Source: an uncultured Verrucomicrobiota bacterium (GTDB lineage Bacteria > Verrucomicrobiota > Kiritimatiellia > RFP12 > UBA1067). Taken from it: a DNA stretch of 11,905 nucleotides. The position numbers and the translations under genes are program-made. This document shows, piece by piece, positions 1 to 8,900 of the stretch. Below the pieces are notes generated by a model. It ran no database searches. It was not told the origin of the DNA and saw only the letters and a program-made list of their open reading frames with translations. Within the stretch, counting starts at the first letter, position 1. Every line of letters starts with the position of its first letter. The stretch covers positions 1 to 11,905 of the forward strand of contig CAMNLN010000084.1 of assembly GCA_946543025.1 (NCBI GenBank), given 5' to 3'.

Positions 1-2
1 AA

Positions 3-77
3 TGGCTCGGGCGGCTGGATTCGAACCAGCGACCAATTGATTAACAGTCAACTGCGCTACCACTGCGCCACGCCCGA
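3..77 (-). tRNA. tRNA-Asn (anticodon GTT), CCA encoded
   Basis: Read on the minus strand this folds into a complete cloverleaf. The 7-bp acceptor stem TCGGGCG/CGCCCGA is perfect, and the D arm is GCGC-AGTGGTA-GCGC. The anticodon stem GTTGA/TCAAT (one G-U pair) closes the loop CTGTTAA, so the anticodon is GTT and the tRNA reads Asn codons. The T arm is GCTGG-TTCGAAT-CCAGC. The discriminator base is G and the 3' CCA is encoded in the DNA (positions 3-5). It lies 82 bases downstream of the DUF4838 gene on the same strand and has its own promoter. Its 3' end faces the left edge of the window, so any element integrated at this tRNA would lie outside the window. Confidence 0.97.
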
Positions 78-97
78 ACGTGGTGAAAACGGCAAGT

Positions 98-126
98 ATG
101 ATACCATAACCTTCGGAGATGCGCAA
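98..126 (-). promoter_or_regulatory. sigma70-type promoter of tRNA-Asn
   Basis: On the minus strand the -35-like hexamer TTGCGC (121-126) is followed by a 17-base spacer and the -10 hexamer TATCAT (98-103). A TGG just before the -10 makes it an extended -10 (TGnTATCAT). The predicted start lies near position 91, giving a 5' leader of roughly a dozen bases before the mature tRNA, to be removed by RNase P. The -35 matches only the TTG half of the consensus. The call rests on spacing and position. Confidence 0.65.
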
Positions 127-159
127 GGGGGAATTTTCTTTCAGGGAAATTTTACCGGA

Positions 160-2445
160 CTACAGCCCTTCCTGGCGCACGATTTCGACGCGGTCCACCC
201 ACACGGCCTTGATCGCCGATACGCCCGCGCCTTTCTTGAAGCGGCCCGGCCCCAGCCAGAAGTACTGGCCGTCACAGGGCTTCCACGTGCAGACGTCGTA
301 CCACGCATATCCGTCGCCGCACCTCTCGGCCTTCACGGAGATGCTTCCGCGCCCCTTCTTCGCAGGCGTGTCGTATATGCCCGCCCAAAACGCTTCGCCC
401 TTCGCGTCTGGCTCTTTCTCGACGCGTACGCGCACACGCACCTTGTATCTGGCGTCGGGATCGTACGCGACGGACGCCACGTCGAGTCGGACGCTCCACT
501 CGTAGTGCGTGTTGAAGAGCTTGATCGCCGTGCCGTCGAGCGTGTCACGGTCCTTCGTGTACTCGCCCCGCACACCCGGCACGGACAGCCGCAGACGCGA
601 CGCCGGAACCTCCACGCGGTCGCACCCCGTCGTCGGCACGGCTGCCGTCGCCATCTCCGCGATCTCCTCGCGGAACGCCTTCTCGCGCTCGCCGCTCTCC
701 GCAAAGCGAAGATTGAACGGCTTGCGCGCGTCAAGGAGCCGCTTCGCATAGGCGCGGCAACGGTCGTAGTTGAAGTTCTCGGGATGGCGCGTCACCCACG
801 TGGCGCGCGGACGCGGCAGACGGTACAGGAGAGAGAACATCGTGGAAAGATACGCCGCCTCCACGTTCCGCGCGCAGATGCGGTCGCCCTTCACCGCCTC
901 TGCGGCGGCGAGCCAGTGTTTCTCCGCGCGCTCGAAGAACGCGGTGGGGATGTTCGTGCTCGTCACGACCTCGTAGATGCCGAGGCGCTGCGTCACGGAG
1001 TCGCGCGGCAGGGAATAGAGGTCGTCGAACACCTTCCGCGCGTGCGGCGCGGCCGCGCCGTAGTAGCCCTTGAAGAAGCGGTCGAGGAGCGGCGCCATCG
1101 GCGCGTCGGGGTTCCACATCCATTTCGCGAGCAGCCAGGCGCGGAGTTCGCCGAAGTCGGCGTGGAGACCGAGCGAGTCGCCCTGCTCGAACATGTACTT
1201 CACGTTGTTCGCGCGGAAGAACTTCAGGTTTCCCTGCAGGGCCATGATGTTGGGGAACGCGTGGAGGTAGTTGCGGAAGTTCGTGGTGTAGTCCCAGAGA
1301 TAGAGCATGTCCGTCTGGCGCGTCCAGCCGCGGATGTCCTCGACGAACTCGACGTTGCTCTTGAAGGGACTCGCGTCGAGCGGCTTGTGGAAGTCGCACT
1401 CGATGGAGCAGAGGCACGGCATCACGTTGTGCCGCAGGCGCGTCTTCTTCGGCGGCTTGCGCGAGTACTGGTAGGCGAGCGTCTCGATGATCGCGTCCGG
1501 ATAGTGCTTCTCCACCTCCTCGGCGACGGCGTTCACGAAGCGCACGACCGTGCCGGCGTGGCTCTCCTCCTCCTCGTCCACCGCCGCGCACACGGAACAC
1601 TGGCAGTAGAGCCGGTTGTCGTTCTGGCTCACGCCGTAGATCCCCGCCGTGGGATCGGCCTTGATCGCCTCCAGCACGTTGGAGGTGACGATCCGCAGCA
1701 CGTCCGGGTTGGTGAGGCACGGCTGGGTGTAGCCCCAGCGCGCGAACTTCTCACGCAACTCGCGCTTCCCGTCGCGCATCGCATAATATTCGGGATGTTC
1801 CGCGAAATACTTCTTCGGCGGCAGGAGGAAGTTGAACGTATGGCAGCTGCCCATGTGCTTGCCGAAACGGCACACCGCCCCGCCGTGCTTCTCCTGCAGG
1901 TGGGCGCGCGCGCCGTTCAGTCGCAGACGCGCCGCAAAGTCGCCGTGCGTCGCGTCCAGCCAGCTCGTCATGCGCATCTTGAACGCGGGACGCTGCTCGT
2001 CGTCCAGATTCGTCGGCACGGCAAGCCGATCCAGTTTCGGCACCACCGTGCGCCACGAGGCGAACCACCCCACGCCGCCGTACGTCTCCAGCAGCTCGTA
2101 CGCGCCGTACAGGCAGCCGCGCACGCCGCCGCGGATGATGAGGTCGGGCGGACGCGCCGTCAGCCGAAAGCCGTCCGTGCCGTAGTCGTCCGTCTGCTCC
2201 AGCCGGATCGACGCCATGCCGGGCGTATCGAGCCCCTCTGCGACCGACAACTCCACGCCTGTCAATTTCCTCACGAAAAACTGCAACTCCTCGGCCGCAT
2301 ACTTCAAGGACGGCCCCGCGTCCTTCGCCACCACGATCGCGCGCGCGGCCGGCTTGCCGCGCTCCGCCAGCACGAGCTCGTCCGCTCCCCATGCGGAGAC
2401 CACCGTCGCCATGAAGGACAACACGGCCATTGCTTTTGTTTTCAT
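160..2445 (-). CDS. secreted DUF4838 domain protein (putative glycoside hydrolase)
   Basis: The product has 761 residues and begins with a signal peptide (about 1-20, probable cleavage after SAWGA). Residues about 21-140 resemble the alpha/beta N-terminal domain of GH67-type enzymes (AAEELQFFVRKLTGVELSV). The DUF4838 core covers roughly 155-440. It includes the family-like stretch CHTFNFLLPPKKYF (201-214) and a C281-x-C283-x-x-C286 cluster. A helical part (about 450-600) and a C-terminal beta-sandwich (about 605-758), possibly carbohydrate binding, follow. DUF4838 proteins are common in glycan-degrading Bacteroidota and PVC bacteria and are thought to be hydrolases; the reaction is not established. 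The first ATG is preferred because the next Met (codon 6) would lose the two Lys of the signal-peptide n-region. No Shine-Dalgarno sequence precedes it; a perfect extended -10 does. It is the last protein gene before tRNA-Asn. Family call is firm, function is inferred. Confidence 0.93.
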   Translation of the reverse strand: MKTKAMAVLSFMATVVSAWGADELVLAERGKPAARAIVVAKDAGPSLKYAAEELQFFVRKLTGVELSVAEGLDTPGMASIRLEQTDDYGTDGFRLTARPPDLIIRGGVRGCLYGAYELLETYGGVGWFASWRTVVPKLDRLAVPTNLDDEQRPAFKMRMTSWLDATHGDFAARLRLNGARAHLQEKHGGAVCRFGKHMGSCHTFNFLLPPKKYFAEHPEYYAMRDGKRELREKFARWGYTQPCLTNPDVLRIVTSNVLEAIKADPTAGIYGVSQNDNRLYCQCSVCAAVDEEEESHAGTVVRFVNAVAEEVEKHYPDAIIETLAYQYSRKPPKKTRLRHNVMPCLCSIECDFHKPLDASPFKSNVEFVEDIRGWTRQTDMLYLWDYTTNFRNYLHAFPNIMALQGNLKFFRANNVKYMFEQGDSLGLHADFGELRAWLLAKWMWNPDAPMAPLLDRFFKGYYGAAAPHARKVFDDLYSLPRDSVTQRLGIYEVVTSTNIPTAFFERAEKHWLAAAEAVKGDRICARNVEAAYLSTMFSLLYRLPRPRATWVTRHPENFNYDRCRAYAKRLLDARKPFNLRFAESGEREKAFREEIAEMATAAVPTTGCDRVEVPASRLRLSVPGVRGEYTKDRDTLDGTAIKLFNTHYEWSVRLDVASVAYDPDARYKVRVRVRVEKEPDAKGEAFWAGIYDTPAKKGRGSISVKAERCGDGYAWYDVCTWKPCDGQYFWLGPGRFKKGAGVSAIKAVWVDRVEIVRQEGL

Positions 2446-2460
2446 GCGAAAATTATATCA
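2446..2460 (-). promoter_or_regulatory. extended -10 promoter, predicted leaderless transcript
   Basis: The minus strand reads TTTGATATAATTTTCGC directly before the ATG of the DUF4838 gene. This contains a consensus extended -10, TGATATAAT, with TATAAT at 2452-2457. Six bases separate TATAAT from the A of the ATG, the usual distance to a transcription start, so transcription would begin at or next to the start codon. No good -35 is seen 16-18 bases upstream, which an extended -10 can tolerate. The AT-rich patch stands out in GC-rich surroundings. Consistent with leaderless translation, no purine-rich ribosome binding site lies in front of this gene. Confidence 0.55.
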
Positions 2461-2521
2461 AAGATTCTCGCCGTGCGGTGCTTGCCCCTCTAGACCCGCC
2501 GTCACGTCGCCATGGGCTATC

Positions 2522-5500
2522 TTACCTGATGCTGATTTCCGCCCAACGCAGCATCACGCTTGGCTTCGCCACCGGGCCGACGCGCACTTCGTTCCGACCC
2601 TTTCTGATAGCGGCTGACGGAAACTTGTAGCGGTAGACGCGCGGCCCCCAGAACGGCTTGCCGTAGCGCCCCTCGTTCTGCTCCGCAACGGGTTGACCGG
2701 ACGGCTCGGCACCGTTGACCGTGACCTTCGGCGCAGGGGCGTCCTTATCTGACAGGCTGATGACGACTTCTCCCGTCTCGCCGACTGTGGGCGGCGTCGC
2801 CACCTTGACCTCAATCTTACGGGCGGATTCCAGGCTGACAGGTATCTGGCGTTCCGACCGGCGTGCAGGCTCCGGCGAGACGTCGTGGCAGGTGCGGACG
2901 TAACGCCTTGGGGACGAGGCGGACGTCACACGATCAAAACCATTTTTCTTGATGGTGGCGAGCGTGGCGGCATCCAGGTAGGAGGCGTTGTAGAGATAGA
3001 ATCCGTCGGCCCCTTCGCTGTAAAGACGGTCCGTCCAACCGCAGAGCGCGGCCCAGTCCAGGCGGCAGGGTTCGTTTTCGAGGGCATCGCACGTGCCGGG
3101 CAGGACAAGCGTCTTGGGGTTGGACGCATGGATGCGCGCGAGCCAGCGGTCGAACGCGAAGTCGTAGTCGGTGGGACTGTAGAAGTTGCAGACGGCAATC
3201 ACGTCGACGAGGTCCTCGCGCGCCCACGTCTCGACTTCCATCCCGCGCGCCAGTACGGCCCGGATGTCGGTCGCGACGCGGCAGGCCAGACGTATCTCAT
3301 GTCCGCGCGCTTTCGCGACACGACGCGTGTACGCGCGGCAGCGCGCCACGAATTCCGTGAGGAGATGCGCGTCCCGGCGCTCGCGGCCGGGGGCCAGATG
3401 GTTCATCCACCGCAGCCAGTCAAGCTCGTAGCCGTCCGCGTCGTACCTGTCCACGATCTCCTTGAAGATGGAGAACTGGTAGTCGCGCACCTCCGCAAGC
3501 GAGTAGTTGAACGCAAAGTCGTCCCACGGCCTCTTGGACCCGACCGGATCCTCGTCCGGCACGCGCCGCCACTCGGGATGGTCGCGCCATGCGGCGTTGC
3601 TCACCTGCAACGTGTTGCTGGACGTGATGAAATGCACGTCGTTCATGCGCATGGAGACCCACGGGCGGATGCCCCTCTTCCTGCACTGCGCGATCTCCAC
3701 CGCGTATGGATCCACGCCGAGGCCGAAATAACGCTTGCGGGTGTCGCCCCGCTCCACCACTTTCCCATCCGGCGCGACGGTGCGCCAAAAGGGATCGTTC
3801 ACCTTCGAGGGATAGGCCATGCGGATGAAATTCACGTTAAAGGCGATGTCCGTCACCTTGCCTGCGGCGGCGAACCCGTCGACGTACTCTTCCAGCTCGC
3901 GCACGAGGCCGTCGCGGTCGGTGATGGACGGATTGTGCAGACGGTTGAAGAACACGCCTGGATCCTCGTTGATAAAAAGCGTGGCGGGACGGGACGGCAT
4001 GCGCGGGTTGCGCTGGTAGTAGAAGCTGCCGTCCTCGCCGCCCACCAGAAGATCTGGAACACCGTCGCCGTTGAAGTCCACCGCCGCTGGCGCGCACGAG
4101 TGCCCCTCGATCGGCGTCTTCGACATGGGACCCTCGCACGTGAAGTACCAGCGGCCGCCAAGCTTGCCCGTCTGCCGCCAAAGAGCCACGCTGCTGCCCT
4201 GGTGATAGATTCCCTCGTTGACGACGATGTCCAGCTTGCCGTCCCCGTCCCAGTCGACGAAGCAGAATTTCCGGCGCCCGCTCGCGCCCATGCGCGACTT
4301 GCCGTGGACGAACGGCTTGCCGCCGCCGGCAAGCGAGAAGAAAAGCGGTTCGTTCGTGTCCGCGTTCATGAGCATGCGCCGCGGAGCCTTCAGGATGCGC
4401 TTGCCGTTCGCGTCGACGGCCCGTTCGAAGTAGGCGAGATACCCCATCGTGTCGAGCATCACGAGATCGGGAAGCCCGTCCCCGTTGAGATCGACCGTCG
4501 CCGGGGTCGTACGCCACTGCGTGAGCAGCCCCTTCCCGACGGGCTTGTGGTGGAACTCGAACGGCAGGAGCGGCTGCTCGCCCTCCCATTCCACCTCTAT
4601 CGGCTGAGCCCCGCCGAGACGCGGCGCCGTGCGCGTGCCGACGTTGCGGTGCCAGTAGACATATCCCCACACGGAATTGACCAGCACGTCCGGAAGCCCG
4701 TCTCCGTCCCAGTCGCAGACGGTCGGGGACGTGTATCCCCACTTGGCTTCCCCCGGCCCTTGGATGGAACCGGTCTCCCCCGCCATGATGCGGATCGGAT
4801 CGTTCTGCGCCGCTTCGGCCGGGATACCGCCCGCCCCCTCGCACGAAAGCGGCTTGGGTTCGGCCCAGCTCGGCCGCTCGACCCCGCGTCCGGAAAGGTT
4901 TTCGATGAACACGGTCTCGCCGGCGGAATTGCCGCAGATGAGGTCAAGGTCGCCATCGCCGTCCCAGTCGACCGGCGCCGGCGCCACCAGCACACCGCAG
5001 GCGAGGAACTTGTTTTGTTGCCGCAGATGACGCGGCGGTTCGAACATCGGCGACCGGTCGGCCGCGAGACGCCCCGTGTTCCGCATCACGGATACGCGCC
5101 CGTCCTCGTCGCCGCAAAGGATGTCCATCCGCCCGTCGCCGTCCCAGTCGATCGCCGACGGCGTGATCATGCAGAGGAACATGTGGAGGGGCATGCCGGA
5201 GGTGTCGGGCACGATGCGGGCGGGGGCGTAACGCGGCGCGGTGCGCGTGGCGACGTTCTCATGGTACTCGAATCCGTCCCGGCTCCGATTTGCGATGACG
5301 TCAAGGTCGCCGTCGCCGTCAAAATCCTCCATCATCGCGTACCGCCCGCAGCTGATAGGCTTCTTGTCCGCGCCCAGGACGGGCTGCTCGTCTCCGAACG
5401 CGATGTCCGGTCCGTTGAGTCCTGTGAGGTTCCTCCGCCACCACAGCTTGCCGCGCGAAGCCTCGACCATGTCGACGGCGCCGTCGCCGTCGACGTCCTG

Positions 5501-5962
5501 CAGCCGCACGGTGGATCCGCGCGCGCCGCCGTGTTCGGTCCAGCGCGCGTCCGGGTTGAAGGACGGATTCGGCGTGAAGAGGCCGCCTTCCCTGAACCCG
5601 TCCACCGGCAGGTCCCAATAGAATCCCCTGGGGCTACAGATCACCGTTCGCCCGTCGACCACCGACATGCCCGTGCACCAGGCGTCCGTCCCGTCGCCGA
5701 TCCGGTAGCACGGGCGAAACACGCCTTCCTTCGTCCCCTCGAACACGAAGTAGCCTCTAAACGGCGTATCGGGGCACCCCACCACCACGTCGCGGATGCC
5801 GTCGCCGTTATAGTCCATCGCCCAGGGGAACGCCCAGAGCCCGACCTTGAGGTCGCACGTCCCCGCGCGGTTGTACTCGAGCCTGGACATCGGCCGCGGC
5901 GTCACGGCGGCATGCGCAGCTACCGTTACGAATGCCACAAGGAGAACTGCCTGTCTTTTCAT
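2522..5962 (-). CDS. secreted FG-GAP/VCBS propeller fused to a GH-like TIM barrel
   Basis: The product has 1146 residues with a signal peptide (about 1-18, AHA cleavage). Residues 50-637 carry nine calcium-binding D-x-[DN]-G-D-G-x-x-D motifs, starting at about 50, 156, 213, 272, 332, 417, 491, 570 and 629, typical of FG-GAP/VCBS beta-propellers. Residues about 660-1012 look like a TIM barrel of the glycoside-hydrolase-like type (GHL10/DUF187-like). The strand DGYELDWLRW (843-852) offers E846 and D848 as candidate catalytic acids, and GIRPWVSMRMND (764-775) and GADGFYLYNAS (984-994) look like further barrel strands. A beta-sandwich (about 1037-1146) closes the protein, ending in EISIR. It is 15 bases downstream of the preceding gene, and its ribosome site overlaps that gene's stop. 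It probably binds and cleaves an extracellular glycan. The propeller is certain; the barrel's enzyme family is inferred. Confidence 0.93.
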   Translation of the reverse strand: MKRQAVLLVAFVTVAAHAAVTPRPMSRLEYNRAGTCDLKVGLWAFPWAMDYNGDGIRDVVVGCPDTPFRGYFVFEGTKEGVFRPCYRIGDGTDAWCTGMSVVDGRTVICSPRGFYWDLPVDGFREGGLFTPNPSFNPDARWTEHGGARGSTVRLQDVDGDGAVDMVEASRGKLWWRRNLTGLNGPDIAFGDEQPVLGADKKPISCGRYAMMEDFDGDGDLDVIANRSRDGFEYHENVATRTAPRYAPARIVPDTSGMPLHMFLCMITPSAIDWDGDGRMDILCGDEDGRVSVMRNTGRLAADRSPMFEPPRHLRQQNKFLACGVLVAPAPVDWDGDGDLDLICGNSAGETVFIENLSGRGVERPSWAEPKPLSCEGAGGIPAEAAQNDPIRIMAGETGSIQGPGEAKWGYTSPTVCDWDGDGLPDVLVNSVWGYVYWHRNVGTRTAPRLGGAQPIEVEWEGEQPLLPFEFHHKPVGKGLLTQWRTTPATVDLNGDGLPDLVMLDTMGYLAYFERAVDANGKRILKAPRRMLMNADTNEPLFFSLAGGGKPFVHGKSRMGASGRRKFCFVDWDGDGKLDIVVNEGIYHQGSSVALWRQTGKLGGRWYFTCEGPMSKTPIEGHSCAPAAVDFNGDGVPDLLVGGEDGSFYYQRNPRMPSRPATLFINEDPGVFFNRLHNPSITDRDGLVRELEEYVDGFAAAGKVTDIAFNVNFIRMAYPSKVNDPFWRTVAPDGKVVERGDTRKRYFGLGVDPYAVEIAQCRKRGIRPWVSMRMNDVHFITSSNTLQVSNAAWRDHPEWRRVPDEDPVGSKRPWDDFAFNYSLAEVRDYQFSIFKEIVDRYDADGYELDWLRWMNHLAPGRERRDAHLLTEFVARCRAYTRRVAKARGHEIRLACRVATDIRAVLARGMEVETWAREDLVDVIAVCNFYSPTDYDFAFDRWLARIHASNPKTLVLPGTCDALENEPCRLDWAALCGWTDRLYSEGADGFYLYNASYLDAATLATIKKNGFDRVTSASSPRRYVRTCHDVSPEPARRSERQIPVSLESARKIEVKVATPPTVGETGEVVISLSDKDAPAPKVTVNGAEPSGQPVAEQNEGRYGKPFWGPRVYRYKFPSAAIRKGRNEVRVGPVAKPSVMLRWAEISIR
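4052..5815 (-). repeat. nine FG-GAP calcium-binding repeats
   Basis: This is the part of the 1146-residue protein that holds nine D-x-[DN]-G-D-G-x-x-D loops, spaced about 57-106 residues apart. The motifs are DYNGDGIRD, DVDGDGAVD, DFDGDGDLD, DWDGDGRMD, DWDGDGDLD, DWDGDGLPD, DLNGDGLPD, DWDGDGKLD and DFNGDGVPD. Each is usually followed by a short hydrophobic strand such as ILCG or LLVG. At DNA level the motif recurs on the plus strand as near-identical CCGTCCCAGTCGA-type tracts (near 4241, 4702, 4959 and 5141). Confidence 0.9.
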
Positions 5963-5974
5963 GGGGCTTGCCGG

Positions 5975-5980
5975 TCCTCA
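5975..5980 (-). promoter_or_regulatory. ribosome binding site overlapping the upstream stop codon
   Basis: On the minus strand TGAGGA contains both the TGA stop of the LamG/BNR gene (5978-5980) and the GAGGA Shine-Dalgarno sequence of the FG-GAP gene. The spacer to the ATG at 5962 is 12 bases, somewhat long. The overlap suggests that a terminating ribosome could reinitiate on the next gene. Confidence 0.6.
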
Positions 5981-8900
5981 GCGGAAGATGATCGTCGCCC
6001 CGTCTTCGATTTGCGGCATGTCGACGACGGCGAGTCGGTTGAGCGACCGACCGAGAGAGGTCAGCGCGACAGTGACCGAGTTCACCACCTTGCCTTCCTC
6101 GGGGTTAACCTGAATGACTCGGCTCGGCGTGTAGATGGAACACAAGATGGAGTCTTTCCAGAAGGTAAAGCCGTGGTAGAATCGTTGCGATTCCCTGGTG
6201 ATGATCGTGAACGTGCCGGCAGCCATGTCGTAGTATCCCAGTCCGCACGCGCTTCCATACATCCACAGCCTCCCCTTGTCCGCATCGAACTGAATTTCCA
6301 TCGGTCCGTCGTTCGCCGAGGGAGTTTGGAGCCAATTGCTGAAATCCGCCCTTCCGTGCGTGGCATAGGTGTCCGTTTGCGTATCGTAGATCAGGAACGA
6401 GCAGGTTCCCCGGCTTGTGATGGCGATCTTTCCGCCGCCGACATCCGCCACGCCGCGCGAGACATTGAGCGCGGATCCGAAATCCTTTGTCGTCACCGTC
6501 CCCGTCTCGCGGTCGACCGTATACACCTTGTGCCCCCACCACTCCGTCGCATAGAACTTCGTTCCGTCAAGCGACACCGAGAATCCGTCGAGGCCGGTCG
6601 GCGTCGCGTAGTAGCGCAGGAACGTTCCCTTCTTGTCGAACTCGTAGATGCCGACATTCCCATCCCGCGTGCTGATGAACACGCTCTCGCCGAATGGACG
6701 GACATTGACCGGCACCTTCAGCAAATGCCCGTCGTGCAAGCCGTTCCTGCAAAAGACCCCGGCGGGGATCCAGTCGTCCGTCACCTCGTCGTGGTAATAC
6801 TTCAGCACCCATCCGTCATCCGATTCAGGAAGGAACAGCTCCTGCTTATGAAACCCTTTCGCCCTGGAGGATAGCCGTTCCCAAGACATGCGGAAATTGG
6901 CAAACGTCGCCGTTCGAAAAGTCGTGGCGAAAGTCGAGTCCAGGAACGTGACAACGACGTCCTCGCCGACGATCGCGGCCGACGGCCGGTAGTAGAACGG
7001 GCATCCCGACACCGTCATGTCTCGGTGGTAACGCCAGTTGTAGAGGTCGTCCGACGAATAGAGCGCCAGAGAGTTCGCCTGCGTGTTGGGGAACGCGGCC
7101 ACAGACCGGTCCCCATGATGGCAAGCAGCGGTCACCATCCAGTAGCGGCGCGCCGTGCCGTCCCAGACGACCGAAACCGGTTTCGACCCTCCGGGGAAGC
7201 CAAGCGCCCCCTGGTATACGGACGCAGTGGCGATCCCGTTCGTCGAGAGCAGGAGCGTCTCTCCATTGCTCATGTACCGAGTCTTGGACGACCCCATCGT
7301 ACACACGGTTCCGTTCGTCATCGCGATAGCGGCAAGGCCGGTGAACCACTCGTGCGACTGGGAGAGGTTCGACTCGTGCGGCGGCACGATCGCCTGCGAC
7401 AGCTGTGGATCGCCGGCCGTTCCGTTGGCGAAGGCGAAGGAGACCGTCAGCGGATCGAACCGGCTCGTGGACGGTGCGCCGAGCCATACGCGACCGCCGG
7501 AGACGACTGGCTGCGTCACGACAAGCGACGGCACCGGCAATCCGTCGCCGACACGGACCACGTTCCAGTTCGCCCCTTCGTTCGACGCCGTCGCAAGCGC
7601 CAGCGAACCGGCCGCGTTGCGGCCCGCCGCGTACAATGCGCCGTCCGCAACAAAAAGCGAGGCTGCGTCAAGGCCGATCGTACCCTTCCGAGTCCATGTC
7701 GCGCCGCCGTCAGCAGACCTGTACGCATCCCCGTTGAACGCCGCGTAGCAGGCGTTGCCGAGCGCGACGGACGACAGCTCGCTGCCGAACGGAGGCTTGA
7801 CCTCCGGCTTCACGAGATTATAGAGGAGCGTCATGTCGTCGGCCGTCAGAAGAACAGGATAGATGCGAAGCTCGTCGAAGAACGCCGCGCCGGTGGCATT
7901 GCCGCCGTCATAGTCCGCGCCCAGCGTCCACGACACCGTCTGGTCGATCCCCGCCGTCGGATCGAGCGCTTGCGTCGCCTTGCGCAAGTTGTCCACCCAC
8001 AGTTCCAGGCTTCCCCCGTTGCGCCGCACGACCAGCCAGTGCCAGTCGTTCCAGATGGAAGCCGGCCCCGTCACCGTCACGCCGCCGACGGCGAAGCTCG
8101 GCTTGCCGTCCTCGCCCACCGAAAGCGTGGCCGCCCCGTTCGAGAGCAGCGTACGCGTCGTTCCGCTTACGGCATAGACCCACAACCCGATCGTAAAATC
8201 GCCCGTCTGGGGCACGATCTGCGTAGAGGCCGTGATCACGCCGCGTCCGCCGGCGCGGGAGAAAGCACCTCCCCGCGACGCGCCGTCCTTCCCGGCGGAC
8301 ATGTCGCCGGAAAGCGACATGTCCCACGTGCCGGGCTGAGCGCCGTTGACGAGCGTCGTCGCCGACGCCGCCTCGTTCATGTACCACACGCCGTTGATGT
8401 TCGGCAACTGCGAATCCGTGACTGACGCCGCCGTCACGTCAGAAAGCGCGCACAGCTTTTCCTGCCCCAGCGTGATCTTCGTAAGCGCGCCGCTTGCCAG
8501 ATTGATCTTGAACACGCACTTGTACGCGTAGTCGCCGAAGAACTTGCCGCCGTTCCCAAGGTCGACGCCGAAGAACGGGTTGGATGCGCCGGGCGCATAG
8601 GAATTGAACCAGTCCCCGATACCCCTGTTGTATGCCTTGCAAACATTGCCTTGAATGGCATAGATGCGATCCCGATCATCGTCCACGATCAGGCCGATGC
8701 CCGTCGTTCCTCCATCCATCTTGTATCTGCCGCAGAACGGCACGCCAGATACGGTTGGGTCGTACACGAAGACGCCGCGCAACGGATCTGCGACGCCCGT
8801 TCCCGTCGTATCGCCACGCGCGCCGAAATAGAGCAGTCCGTCACGACCAAAAGCGATGTGCCTGTTCCTCATCCAGTTGACACCGGCGTGATTTGCATCG

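Noticed and set aside
120..160. Possible terminator between the DUF4838 gene and tRNA-Asn
   Set aside because: The two AT-rich tracts (GGGGAATTTTC and GGGAAATTTTACC on the plus strand) are direct and not inverted repeats, and there is no GC-rich stem followed by a T run.
37..2493. A plus-strand open frame of 818 codons opposite the DUF4838 gene
   Set aside because: It begins inside the tRNA-Asn, has a low-complexity Arg/Val/His composition and lies antisense to a protein with a clear signal peptide and family match.
2446..2521. Possible terminator in the 76-base gap after the FG-GAP gene
   Set aside because: Only a weak GCCC/GGGC pairing with a loop of more than 20 bases is found, and no T run follows it. 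Readthrough into the next gene remains possible.
2885..6874. A plus-strand open frame of 1329 codons opposite the FG-GAP and LamG/BNR genes
   Set aside because: It is a mirror of the GC-rich codon use on the minus strand: its product is rich in Arg, Val, His and Ala, has no recognisable domain or signal peptide, and runs across the border of two well-supported genes.
7025..8425. A plus-strand open frame of 466 codons, with a similar one at 9332-10732
   Set aside because: Both lie antisense to the LamG/BNR and sialidase-fold genes, with the same Arg-rich shadow composition and no domain features.
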